From positions 1 to 8,570 of the forward strand of contig CAUCOL010000059.1 of NCBI GenBank assembly GCA_958444395.1: 8,570 nt of DNA, given 5' to 3'. The stretch comes from an uncultured Lachnospiraceae bacterium. Its GTDB lineage: Bacteria; Bacillota; Clostridia; Lachnospirales; Lachnospiraceae. The position numbers and the translations under genes were made by a program. Shown here piece after piece: positions 1 to 7,146 of the stretch; the first letter of the stretch is position 1, and every line of letters begins with the position of its first letter. The notes under the pieces are model-generated. The model had not been told where the DNA came from. It worked only from the letters and a program-made list of their open reading frames with translations, and made no database searches.

Positions 1-330
1 GATCAGTATATTGTTATTTGCAAATACGGTTGCAGCATTTCCTGCTACCATATTGCCCAGTTCTGAGATCGCACTCTGCCCGATCGCATCGATCGTGCTG
101 ACCGGCATCATCATCATTTTGGATACGATCTCCAATGCCGTCGAATGCTCCAGATTCAAGATAACCGTGCCGTTCAGATTTCCCTTCAGCCCCAGCCGGA
201 TGATGGAAGCATCACTCGAATATCCGCCGGTTCGCATCGAAGGTTTCCCTATCTTCAGATCCAGCATACAAGTGTCTTTAACCACCTTACATACGGACAA
301 AATAAATGGATTAATATGTTCTGCTTTCAA
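1..330 (-). CDS. cheX: CheX-like chemotaxis phosphatase, N-terminal part (3' end outside window)
   Basis: The minus-strand frame is open to the left edge and gives 110 residues, starting MKAEHINPFILSVCKVV. The INPF opening, the strand GLKGNLNGTVILNLEHSTALEIVSKMM (broken here only for description at about 47-73) and the helix QSAISELGNMVAGNA (85-99) match the CheX/CheC fold. In that helix S86, E90 and N93 fit the S/DxxxExxN phosphatase motif. CheX removes phosphate from CheY-P, ending the flagellar switching signal; it acts in the cytoplasm, usually as a dimer. Full CheX is about 150 residues, so roughly a quarter is missing. The start is TTG at 330, supported by AGGAAGG and by a promoter that would start transcription near 355; ATG at 360 is the alternative. 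It probably has its own promoter. A stand-alone CheX-domain protein with another role is possible. Confidence 0.82.
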   Translation of the reverse strand, partial: MKAEHINPFILSVCKVVKDTCMLDLKIGKPSMRTGGYSSDASIIRLGLKGNLNGTVILNLEHSTALEIVSKMMMMPVSTIDAIGQSAISELGNMVAGNAATVFANNNILI

Positions 331-340
331 AGCCGCACCG

Positions 341-347
341 CCTTCCT
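341..347 (-). promoter_or_regulatory. Ribosome binding site supporting a TTG start for the cheX-like gene
   Basis: AGGAAGG lies ten bases upstream of TTG at 330, while the in-frame ATG at 360 has no purine-rich site before it and lies upstream of the predicted transcription start. Both facts favour the TTG. Confidence 0.5.
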
Positions 348-361
348 GCTTATTCCTCATG

Positions 362-390
362 AGTATATCAAAATTTCAATATGATTGTAA
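362..390 (-). promoter_or_regulatory. Candidate sigma-A-type promoter for the cheX-like gene
   Basis: On the minus strand the -35 element TTACAA (390-385) is separated by 17 bases from the -10 element TATACT (367-362), which is preceded by TGA to give an extended -10 (TGnTATACT). The -10 matches five of six consensus bases; the -35 matches only three. Initiation is predicted near 355, giving a leader of about 25 bases before the TTG start at 330. A weaker alternative (TTCGAA at 445-440, TATAAA at 423-418, 16-base spacer) lies farther upstream. Confidence 0.55.
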
Positions 391-508
391 TCGCAATACC
401 CCATAGTTTACCATATTTTTATACAAATGCATACTTTCTTTCGAATTTTCCTGTTTATTTTCCTGTTTTACAGTATTTTCACCGTATCATATCCCGGCAG
501 CTTTCTCA
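391..508. other. Intergenic region between the lipoprotein gene and the cheX promoter
   Basis: This AT-rich stretch follows the lipoprotein stop. It holds the 12-bp tandem repeat and a weak second promoter-like pair. I see no hairpin with a T-tract, so no intrinsic terminator can be named after the lipoprotein gene. A weak GCCG/CGGT pairing near 484-497 has a ten-base loop and no U-run. Confidence 0.5.
445..468. repeat. Perfect 12-bp tandem repeat upstream of the cheX-like gene
   Basis: ATTTTCCTGTTT occurs twice back to back (445-456 and 457-468; AAACAGGAAAAT on the coding strand). A short inverted repeat CTGT-TTT-ACAG (463-473) overlaps the second copy. The period of 12 bases is near one helical turn, as for side-by-side protein binding, but chance in AT-rich DNA is also possible. 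It lies between the lipoprotein stop and the cheX-like promoter. Confidence 0.7.
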
Positions 509-1507
509 TCAGATAGAAAATTCATTCCAGAATGTCTGGTTGATATCTACATTCTGATCCTCCAGCCACTTTGCATATTTCTTCATGAACATATCCGTCT
601 GCCGCTGCTTGATGATCTCTTCCTTCTTTTTGTAAGTAGCCTCTTCGTCGGTTGCTTTCACACAATGTACAATGTAATATCCCTGCTCTCCTTCGATCAC
701 GTTACTGGTCTGCCCGTCACTCATCGTCATTACATTCTCTACGACTTTAGATTCCAGTGCATCGGTGTCTTTACCAATCGTCAGATCAACGTTGGCAGCA
801 TCTGTATTTTTCTGTGCGAAACTCTGGAAATCTGTCCTGGATGCCGCCTCTGTTTGCAGCTTCTGCGCCCGCGTCAATGCTTTCTTCTTCGCCTGTTCAT
901 CCATTTGGATCGCTGTTCCATTGCGGTCCGTTCCATTGGTCATGACCTCGATATACTGCAGAGACATCTGTCTTGCCTCCTCATCCGAAACAGTCGTATC
1001 GGCATCATCAGTGGCAATATAAAACATTTTATCCGCCAATGCATTTTCCTGATAAATCTCACTGATATCCTGCACATTTAATGAATATTCTGCCTTATCT
1101 GCTTTGGAGGCATTTCCCACCAGTTCCTCTGCTTTTCGCAGAGCCTCATCCATCTCGTCTGCTGTCAGTTTAACATTCTGTCGTTTCGCTGTATTGCAGA
1201 TGATCTTTAACTGGGTGATCATATTCACGATCTCCTGCTTCGCCTGATCCCCGATCGTTTCATTCTTACTGAGCGGATATTCCCACAGCTGCTCTCCAAA
1301 GCTTCCCTCATACTGACATTTCAGGAAATAACAATAGTCCTTTACTTCGCTGAAACGCACCGGTTCACTGCCCACCTTCATAACAACGGATTCATTCGAT
1401 ATGTCTCCCGTCTCAAGTTTTGTTTCTTTCGCTTTATTGCCACAGCCTGACAGACAGATACCTGCTGCCAGAAGTATGCATAATCCTAATGTCCTTTTTC
1501 TTCTCAC
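509..1507 (-). CDS. PrsA/SurA-like foldase lipoprotein with a degenerate parvulin region
   Basis: The product is predicted to be exported and lipid-anchored to the outer face of the membrane. From the GTG at 1507 it begins with RRKR, a hydrophobic stretch (LGLCILLAAGICL) and the lipobox LSGC with Cys22. Residues 36-160 are helical with a SurA-N-like look. Residues about 174-285 resemble a parvulin (PpiC) domain, with DFQSFAQKNTD and a closing GEQGYYIVHCV resembling the family's GYHII ending. The usual active-site His of the opening HIL segment is not evident (LQYIEV), so isomerase activity is doubtful and a chaperone role more likely. The start is ambiguous: TTG at 1519 is the longest option but has no spaced binding site. 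GTG at 1507 has AAAGGG about 12 bases upstream and gives a more typical signal peptide. It follows mfd closely, a pairing common in Clostridia, and is probably co-transcribed. Confidence 0.8.
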   Translation of the reverse strand: MRRKRTLGLCILLAAGICLSGCGNKAKETKLETGDISNESVVMKVGSEPVRFSEVKDYCYFLKCQYEGSFGEQLWEYPLSKNETIGDQAKQEIVNMITQLKIICNTAKRQNVKLTADEMDEALRKAEELVGNASKADKAEYSLNVQDISEIYQENALADKMFYIATDDADTTVSDEEARQMSLQYIEVMTNGTDRNGTAIQMDEQAKKKALTRAQKLQTEAASRTDFQSFAQKNTDAANVDLTIGKDTDALESKVVENVMTMSDGQTSNVIEGEQGYYIVHCVKATDEEATYKKKEEIIKQRQTDMFMKKYAKWLEDQNVDINQTFWNEFSI

Positions 1508-1553
1508 TGGTCTGACCAACCCTTTCTATCTTACTTCTTTCCAACTTCCTCTT

Positions 1554-4500
1554 TTACTCTGCTTCCTGTTCTACCAGACCGGCAAGCGACTGCAGCATCT
1601 GCTGTACCGTCTGAAAGATCTGTTCACTCTGCTCGGCCTTCGTCGGTCCTTTGCACACCGGAGCTGCCGCCATGCCGTGGCGTCTCACGCCTGCTCTGCG
1701 TACCGTACCGCCTGCCGCACTGCTTCCCATCGGCAGGATATATAAGAAATACGGTTCCTCTTTCGCTATATATCGTACCTTTCCCTCATATGATTCTATC
1801 ATCTTTGGAATATTTCCGAAAGCTATTTTTGCATCTTGTTTCAAATAAAAACGGATTCCGTCTGATTTCTGCGTGATCTGTGTCACAAGCAGCCGGTGTG
1901 CCGCCGCTTTTAAGACCGCAATATGCAGCAGGTTCTGGGCTGCCAGTGGAATATCGCCAAAGCGGTCGATCAGCTCATCCTCCATATCTGATCGTTCCTC
2001 CTCATTTTCAATCGCCGCGATCCGTTTGTACATATCAAGTTTCTGATACTCACTCTTGATATACGATGCAGGAATAAATGCATCCACCTGCAGATCAATG
2101 GACGTCTCAAACTCTTCCTGCGTCTGCTCCCCTTTCATTTTCAGAACCGCATCATTTAACATTTTGCAATACAGATCATACCCAACCGCTTCCATATGGC
2201 CGGACTGGGCTGCTCCCAGCAGATTGCCTGCTCCACGGATCTCCAGATCACGCATCGCTACCTTGATACCTGAGCCGAGTTCTGTATATTCCTTGATCGC
2301 TGCCAGCCTTTTTTCTGCTACCTCCCGCAGGATTTTGTCTCTCTTATACATCAGAAATGCATACGAGGTACGGTTGGATCTTCCCACACGTCCGCGCAGC
2401 TGGTACAACTGCGACAATCCGAGCTGATCAGCATTATCGATCAGGATCGTATTGACATTGGAAATATCCAGTCCCGTCTCTATGATCGTAGTTGCGATCA
2501 ATACATCGATCTCCCCTTTGATAAATTCCATCATAATGTCTTCCAGCTGCCGCTCACTCATCTGACCATGCGCATAAGCAACATTCGCCTCCGGAACCAG
2601 TTCGGCAACCCGCATCGCTACTTCATCAATGTTCTTCACGCGGTTGTATACATAATATACCTGACCGCCCCTCGCCATTTCCCGATGGATCGCCTCCCGG
2701 ATGACCTCCTCGCTGTGCTCCATGACAAAGGTCTGGATCGGCAGACGATCGGTCGGAGGCTCCTCCAGTACACTCATGTCACGGATCCCCACCAGACTCA
2801 TATGCAGTGTTCTCGGGATTGGTGTGGCACTGAGGGTTAATACATCCACATCCCCTTTCATCTGCTTGATCTTCTCCTTGTGCGTTACGCCAAAACGCTG
2901 CTCCTCATCGACGATCAGCAGCCCCAGGTCTTTAAACTTTACATCCTTAGACAACAAACGATGCGTTCCGATCACAATATCCACTTCACCGGTTTTTAAT
3001 TTTTCCAGTGTCTTTTTCTGCTGTGCGGGTGTCCGGAAACGGGAAAGCATCTCCACATTCACCGGAAAATCACCAAGCCGGTCTTTCATCGTATTATAAT
3101 GCTGCTGCGCCAGTATCGTTGTCGGCACCAGAAAAGCAACCTGTTTATTATCATTGACCGCCTTAAAGGCTGCACGGATCGCAATCTCCGTCTTACCATA
3201 GCCTACATCGCCACAGATCAGGCGGTCCATGATACGCTTGCTTTCCATGTCCCGTTTTGTTGCTTCGATCGCATCCAGCTGGTCCTGTGTCTCTTCATAG
3301 GGAAACAATTCTTCAAATTCTTTCTGCCATACCGTGTCCTCGCCAAACTGGTACCCCTGTCGTTCCTGTCTTGCCGCATACAGCATGACCAGTTCTTTGG
3401 CAATTTCCCTGACGGCACTGCGCACGCGCGTTTTCGTCTTTTTCCATTCGACGGAATTCAGCTTGTTCAGCTTCGGTGCTTTCGCTTCCTGTCCTGCGTA
3501 TTTCTGCAAAACATCCAGAGACGATACCGGAACATACAGATTGCCTCCATCTCCATATTCTATTTTTATATAGTCCTTTGTTACATGATCGACCTTCATC
3601 TTCTCGATTCCACGATAGATTCCCAGACCGTGGCTCTCATGCACGACATAATCGCCAACATTCAGCTCATTAAAACTCTGGATCGTACTGCCACTGTATT
3701 TTTTGACCTTTTTGCGGCGTGCCTTCTGGTGCGCTCCGAAGATATCCCCCTCTGTGATCACTACGAAATGAAGGGACTGATAGACGAACCCCTTTTTCAG
3801 GCTGCCATAGCTGACCATCACCTCAGACGGCTGCAGCTCCTTATCCAATGTTTCCCGGTAAAATGCCGGCACATCGTATTCATTCAGATCCTTGGCCAGA
3901 CGCTGCGCCCTGGTTCGTGATCCGGACAGTAGAAGAATACGGCAGCCGTTTTCCCGCCATTTCTTTACATCCTCGATCAGCAGTTCAAAATGCTTATTAT
4001 ACGAGCTGATGGACTGTACCTGGATATTGTAATGCTCTTTGATCTCGATCTCCTTTGGCACGGTATCTAACAGCGACAGGAAAAAAGTCATCTTATGGGA
4101 AAGCATCGCCATAACCACATCTTTGGTATACAGCACCTCCATCTGTCCCGGAAGAATATATCCCTTTTCCAAACGTCCCGCCATACTCTCACGGAACTCT
4201 TCCTCGACAACTCCCATCGACTCTATACAATGCCCCGGTTCGTCCACGAAAAAATACGTTGATTCCGCATCAAAAAAATCAAAGAAAGAACCGGTATTCG
4301 TATCAAAATATGGCAGATAGCTTTCCAGCCCGACTCCCTCACGCGTATATGCCAGCCGTTCTTTCAGCTCCTTCATAATGTCACTCAGACGGTTCGATTC
4401 TTCAAAACGCTTCTCTTCCTTCCACTTTTTCTGAAGCTGTTCCTGCTCTTTCTTCATCCGCCGAAAGCCACTCTGGATCTGTTCCTGCGTCAGAACGATC

Positions 4501-5174
4501 TCGACTGCCGGGAAGATGTCCAATGCTTCCACCCGCTCGATCGAACGCTGGCTCTCCACATCAAACGAACGGATCGTGTCGATCTCATTATCAAAAAAAT
4601 CGATCCGATATGGACACTCCTCTGTTGGCGAAAAGATATCCAGGATTCCGCCACGTACACTGTACTGTCCCGGTCCGTCGACCTGTCCCTGACGTTCATA
4701 GCCAAGATCCGTCAGATCACGAAGAAGTTCCTCGATCTCTACGATGTCCCCTTCCCGCAGCGTTTTCTTTGCCTTTGCATAAACGGACAGCTGCTGCACG
4801 TATTCCATCCCGGCAGTCATGGTGGTGACGATCGTTCCACCCTCCTGCCCAAGTAATGCCTTAATCACCTTCAGACGCTCTGTTTCTACAGCGCTTCCAT
4901 GCACATCGGCACTGTAAAAGATCAGATCCTTCGCCGGATAATAATACGTTCTTTTATCAAACAGACGGTAATCGGCAGCAATCTCTCTTGCATTGATCTC
5001 GTTATTGGCAATGACCACTGTCCACTTTGCCCCCTCTGACAAACCATAGATCAGATGACATTTCTGACTGTCCATACAGCCGGAGATATGCACCGGCATC
5101 TGATGGTGACGGATACAGTCTCTGGCTCCATTAAAAGCAGTCAATTCTTTTAACGGCTGTAATAACGTTTCCAT
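1554..5174 (-). CDS. mfd: Transcription-repair coupling factor
   Basis: Mfd is an ATP-driven DNA translocase that recognises RNA polymerase stalled at lesions, pushes it off and recruits UvrA. The product is 1206 residues from the chosen start. It shows the UvrB-like N-terminal module (about 1-330, with [12 protein letters not shown]), a mid-region, and the RNA-polymerase-interacting domain at about 505-560 ([16 protein letters not shown]). The helicase-type motor follows: Walker A GDVGYGKT at 655-662, DEEQ at 756-759, SATPIPRT at 782-789, [10 protein letters not shown] near 895-904 and QLRGRVGRS near 925-933. The C-terminal regulatory domain spans about 1020-1145. The ATG at 5174 has GGAG six bases upstream and gives [11 protein letters not shown]; the upstream GTG at 5231 has no good site. 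The tail has an Ala/Gly/Arg-rich linker encoded by GC-rich DNA before a final helix. The lipoprotein gene follows about 46 bases later. Confidence 0.97.
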   Translation of the reverse strand: METLLQPLKELTAFNGARDCIRHHQMPVHISGCMDSQKCHLIYGLSEGAKWTVVIANNEINAREIAADYRLFDKRTYYYPAKDLIFYSADVHGSAVETERLKVIKALLGQEGGTIVTTMTAGMEYVQQLSVYAKAKKTLREGDIVEIEELLRDLTDLGYERQGQVDGPGQYSVRGGILDIFSPTEECPYRIDFFDNEIDTIRSFDVESQRSIERVEALDIFPAVEIVLTQEQIQSGFRRMKKEQEQLQKKWKEEKRFEESNRLSDIMKELKERLAYTREGVGLESYLPYFDTNTGSFFDFFDAESTYFFVDEPGHCIESMGVVEEEFRESMAGRLEKGYILPGQMEVLYTKDVVMAMLSHKMTFFLSLLDTVPKEIEIKEHYNIQVQSISSYNKHFELLIEDVKKWRENGCRILLLSGSRTRAQRLAKDLNEYDVPAFYRETLDKELQPSEVMVSYGSLKKGFVYQSLHFVVITEGDIFGAHQKARRKKVKKYSGSTIQSFNELNVGDYVVHESHGLGIYRGIEKMKVDHVTKDYIKIEYGDGGNLYVPVSSLDVLQKYAGQEAKAPKLNKLNSVEWKKTKTRVRSAVREIAKELVMLYAARQERQGYQFGEDTVWQKEFEELFPYEETQDQLDAIEATKRDMESKRIMDRLICGDVGYGKTEIAIRAAFKAVNDNKQVAFLVPTTILAQQHYNTMKDRLGDFPVNVEMLSRFRTPAQQKKTLEKLKTGEVDIVIGTHRLLSKDVKFKDLGLLIVDEEQRFGVTHKEKIKQMKGDVDVLTLSATPIPRTLHMSLVGIRDMSVLEEPPTDRLPIQTFVMEHSEEVIREAIHREMARGGQVYYVYNRVKNIDEVAMRVAELVPEANVAYAHGQMSERQLEDIMMEFIKGEIDVLIATTIIETGLDISNVNTILIDNADQLGLSQLYQLRGRVGRSNRTSYAFLMYKRDKILREVAEKRLAAIKEYTELGSGIKVAMRDLEIRGAGNLLGAAQSGHMEAVGYDLYCKMLNDAVLKMKGEQTQEEFETSIDLQVDAFIPASYIKSEYQKLDMYKRIAAIENEEERSDMEDELIDRFGDIPLAAQNLLHIAVLKAAAHRLLVTQITQKSDGIRFYLKQDAKIAFGNIPKMIESYEGKVRYIAKEEPYFLYILPMGSSAAGGTVRRAGVRRHGMAAAPVCKGPTKAEQSEQIFQTVQQMLQSLAGLVEQEAE

Positions 5175-5248
5175 AATATTCTCCATTCCGCAGACGATTT
5201 GCAGTGATAATTTTTCTGAATCTTTTGACACCCTAATCTTAATACCCC

Positions 5249-5287
5249 AAAAAGACAGAGAAATCCGGTTACCCGGAAATATCTGCC
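5249..5287 (-). terminator. Probable intrinsic terminator after pth
   Basis: Read on the minus strand, the RNA folds as GGCAGA - TATT - UCCGG - GUAA - CCGGA - UUUC - UCUGUC, followed by UUUUU. The outer six pairs include one G-U, the inner five pairs are perfect, and the apical loop GUAA fits the GNRA tetraloop pattern. A 4x4 internal loop separates the two stems. It sits between pth and mfd, 27 bases after the pth stop. On the opposite strand the same hairpin is followed by TTTTCCTTTT, so it could act in both directions, although no plus-strand gene approaches it. The internal loop makes it weaker than a textbook terminator, so some read-through into mfd is plausible. Confidence 0.55.
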
Positions 5288-5314
5288 TTTTCCTTTTATC
5301 TGTATGTGCCTGCT

Positions 5315-5881
5315 TTACTTTTTATTAAAACGGTTCATCGCCGCTGTGACGTCCTCCGACACGATGACCTTGCAGCTTTCTACTACCTGATCAAGTGCCT
5401 CCCGGATCACCGGCTCTTCCTCTCTGGCAAAACGTCCCAGAACGTAATCTGCCAGATCCCAGCCTTTCGGCTTCTCTCCGACACCGACACGAATCCGTGC
5501 AAAGGTCTGCGTTCCCAGATGTGCGATGATGTTCTTCATCCCATTATGTCCTCCGGCACTGCCTTTGGCTCGGATGCGCAGCTTACCGGGTGCCAGATCG
5601 ATATCATCATAGATCACGATCAACTCTGTCTCAGGATCTACCTTATAATAATCTACCAGCTCTCTGACACTTTCTCCGCTCAGATTCATGTAGGTCTGAG
5701 GCATCGCCAGGATCACCTTCTGTCCCTCCAGATAGCCCTTGCCGCAGACTGCCTTGTGTTTTCTCATATCCATAGAGATCCCCGCAGCATCTGCCAGCGC
5801 AGTCACTGCCGAGAAACCTATGTTATGTCTTGTTCCATCATATTTTCGTTCCGGATTGCCCAGTCCGACTATTATAAACAT
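5315..5881 (-). CDS. pth: Peptidyl-tRNA hydrolase
   Basis: Pth cleaves the ester bond of peptidyl-tRNAs that drop off stalled ribosomes, freeing tRNA for reuse; it is a monomeric cytoplasmic enzyme. The product is 188 residues, the normal size. It opens with FIIVGLGNP (N9) and GTRHNIGF, where H19 is the catalytic His. It continues with the substrate-binding TYMNLSG (N66), YDDIDLAPG (D92 aligning with the catalytic Asp) and GGHNGMK (N113). All family residues are present. Two starts are close: ATG at 5893 and ATG at 5881. I chose 5881 because GAGGAAG lies just upstream of it and the protein then starts like other Pth proteins; the 5893 start would add MRKS and has no clear binding site. About 97 bases separate it from the HD-GYP-like gene, and a hairpin resembling a terminator follows 27 bases after its stop. 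Confidence 0.96.
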   Translation of the reverse strand: MFIIVGLGNPERKYDGTRHNIGFSAVTALADAAGISMDMRKHKAVCGKGYLEGQKVILAMPQTYMNLSGESVRELVDYYKVDPETELIVIYDDIDLAPGKLRIRAKGSAGGHNGMKNIIAHLGTQTFARIRVGVGEKPKGWDLADYVLGRFAREEEPVIREALDQVVESCKVIVSEDVTAAMNRFNKK

Positions 5882-5889
5882 GCTCTTCC

Positions 5890-6033
5890 TCATTTCTGAG
5901 CGATCTGATCCATAAAGGAATCTACCTCAACTGCCTGCTTTCGCTCCGAAGCAGACTGCCATCCACTCTGGCTATGTATTAATAGGTCTTTTTCTCTCGC
6001 TTTTCGCCTAGATGTACCACCTGTCCGCTGTAT
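5890..6033 (-). other. Start-less open frame between the HD-GYP-like gene and pth
   Basis: A 47-codon stretch, open from just after a TAA at 6036-6034, runs in the -1 frame relative to the end of the HD-GYP-like gene and stops with TGA at 5892-5890. The part beyond that gene reads DLLIHSQSGWQSASERKQ and then AVEVDSFMDQIAQK, which looks like ordinary protein. It has no ATG, GTG or TTG at its beginning, and its only ATG would give seven residues without a binding site. Its stop overlaps the upstream pth ATG as ATGA. It could be a tail lost from the HD-GYP-like protein by a frameshift, or chance. Confidence 0.3.
5935..5954 (-). other. Hairpin in the pth leader
   Basis: On the minus strand CTGCTTCG-GAG-CGAAAGCAG can pair over eight base pairs with one bulged A and a three-base loop. 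No T-tract follows, so it is not a terminator. It lies between the HD-GYP-like stop and pth and could affect RNA stability or be incidental. Confidence 0.3.
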
Positions 6034-7121
6034 TTACTCAAAAGATCCGTATCTACGACATGCCGGTTATCCATCGTACGCATCGTATCTTTGATCTGAA
6101 TCTCCTGTGCAATATAGCGGTCTGCCATATTATAAATGATATTATCCTTAAAGGAAAGGATCATCGGTGCCAGTATGTCTCCATCATTACCTGCAACAAC
6201 CAGTCCCCTGTCACCATTGGTCAGTTCGACACAGACACCCGGCTGCAGAATGTTGATGCTCTCCTCCAATGCACTGACCACATCCTGATCAAAACCATTC
6301 TTTGGATCTAACAGATAGCGGATCGCCTCAACTTCAGACTTTGGTTCCTCATTGAGCTGCATCGCTGTCATCGTATCAAATACATATGCCACACGGACAA
6401 TCTCATATCCATCCGACTGCAGCTTCCGGATCGAGTCATCTACCGATGCCGGATCATGCAGATTTACATCCAGCGCCTTCAGGATATGCTTCACTTCCGA
6501 ATCCATATCGTAATCATTTACGATCATCTGATATGCCGCAAAATGATAGGTACGGATCTTTTTCTCATCCTCCGGTGTGATTTCATTCATTCGCTTCCGA
6601 CGGATATGCGGCGGGATCAGAAGACTGCCTGTATCGTGAAGCAGTGCCGCTACAACCACATCCAGCTGCTGTTTAAATTCCATCTTCATACGATGGGACA
6701 TCAGTGCCGCCAGAATCGCAGTATTGAGAGAATGCTTATATACGTAATCCTCTGTACTACGTAAGTTCTGTATAAAATTGATCCGATGATTCAGACTGCC
6801 ATATTGTTTCAGGATCTGATTTGAAAACTGATACAGTCCCTTCGGCTCCTTCTGCTTGCAGACGGCGTCCAACAGTTCCTTAATCTTAAATACTGCCATC
6901 GTCTGAAAACGTTCAAACTCGATATCCTCTGCTGACATCGGAGGCACCGGCTCTGCCGGTTCCAGAATGTATACGCCGATCAATCCAAAATTCTGTATGC
7001 TGACAATACCCTGCCGGGTCAGCTTGGAATTTCTCTCATACAGCATCACGCCGTCCCGGTTATAGATCGGTTTCGCCAGTCTCATGCCCTGTTTCATCTC
7101 ATCAGCTTTTACGAATAACAT
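5979..7121 (-). CDS. Degenerate HD-GYP-type domain protein
   Basis: This 380-residue cytoplasmic protein has the three-part layout of many HD-GYP proteins. The N-terminal segment (1-60) has the pattern GMRLAKPIY...G..LY...LT..GI, followed by a helical linker, an HD core (about 115-290) and a C-terminal beta segment (294-340, with VELTNGDRGLVV). In the core, H130, the HD pair H162-D163 (HDTGSLLIP) and H193 are kept. Canonical HDIGK has become HDTGS, the HHE and GYP motifs are absent (KALDVNLHDPAS stands in that place), and the late metal-ligand Asp of VADVFDA is Y246 (VAYVFDT). It may therefore not hydrolyse cyclic di-GMP; a binding or scaffold role is possible. The start at 7121 is chosen because GAGGAGAGGGGG lies six bases upstream; an in-frame ATG at 7211 would overlap hprK by 65 bases and lacks support. 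The specific role is unknown. Confidence 0.88.
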   Translation of the reverse strand: MLFVKADEMKQGMRLAKPIYNRDGVMLYERNSKLTRQGIVSIQNFGLIGVYILEPAEPVPPMSAEDIEFERFQTMAVFKIKELLDAVCKQKEPKGLYQFSNQILKQYGSLNHRINFIQNLRSTEDYVYKHSLNTAILAALMSHRMKMEFKQQLDVVVAALLHDTGSLLIPPHIRRKRMNEITPEDEKKIRTYHFAAYQMIVNDYDMDSEVKHILKALDVNLHDPASVDDSIRKLQSDGYEIVRVAYVFDTMTAMQLNEEPKSEVEAIRYLLDPKNGFDQDVVSALEESINILQPGVCVELTNGDRGLVVAGNDGDILAPMILSFKDNIIYNMADRYIAQEIQIKDTMRTMDNRHVVDTDLLSKYSGQVVHLGEKREKKTY

Positions 7122-7146
7122 TGAGAACCCCCTCTCCTCACATCCA

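Noticed and set aside
11..406. 131-codon open frame on the plus strand at the left edge
   Set aside because: The minus strand of the same segment encodes a clear CheX-like sequence with the ExxN motif, and the plus-strand product resembles nothing.
3099..3920. 273-codon open frame on the plus strand
   Set aside because: It lies wholly antisense to the motor and RNA-polymerase-interacting region of mfd. Its translation is rich in Cys, His, Phe and Ile without any recognisable domain, as expected of a shadow frame.
5174..5231. GTG start for mfd at 5231 or ATG at 5186
   Set aside because: Neither has a good Shine-Dalgarno sequence, whereas ATG at 5174 has GGAG six bases upstream and gives the usual Mfd beginning.
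5306..5899. 197-codon open frame on the plus strand opposite pth
   Set aside because: It mirrors pth almost exactly, and the minus-strand reading has all Pth catalytic motifs; the plus-strand product has no family features.
5935..5993. Programmed -1 frameshift with the hairpin as stimulator
   Set aside because: The AAAAAG run is preceded by G, so it is not the classic A AAA AAG slippery heptamer, and the hairpin begins over 30 bases downstream, too far for a usual stimulator. An ancestral frameshift or sequence error is simpler.
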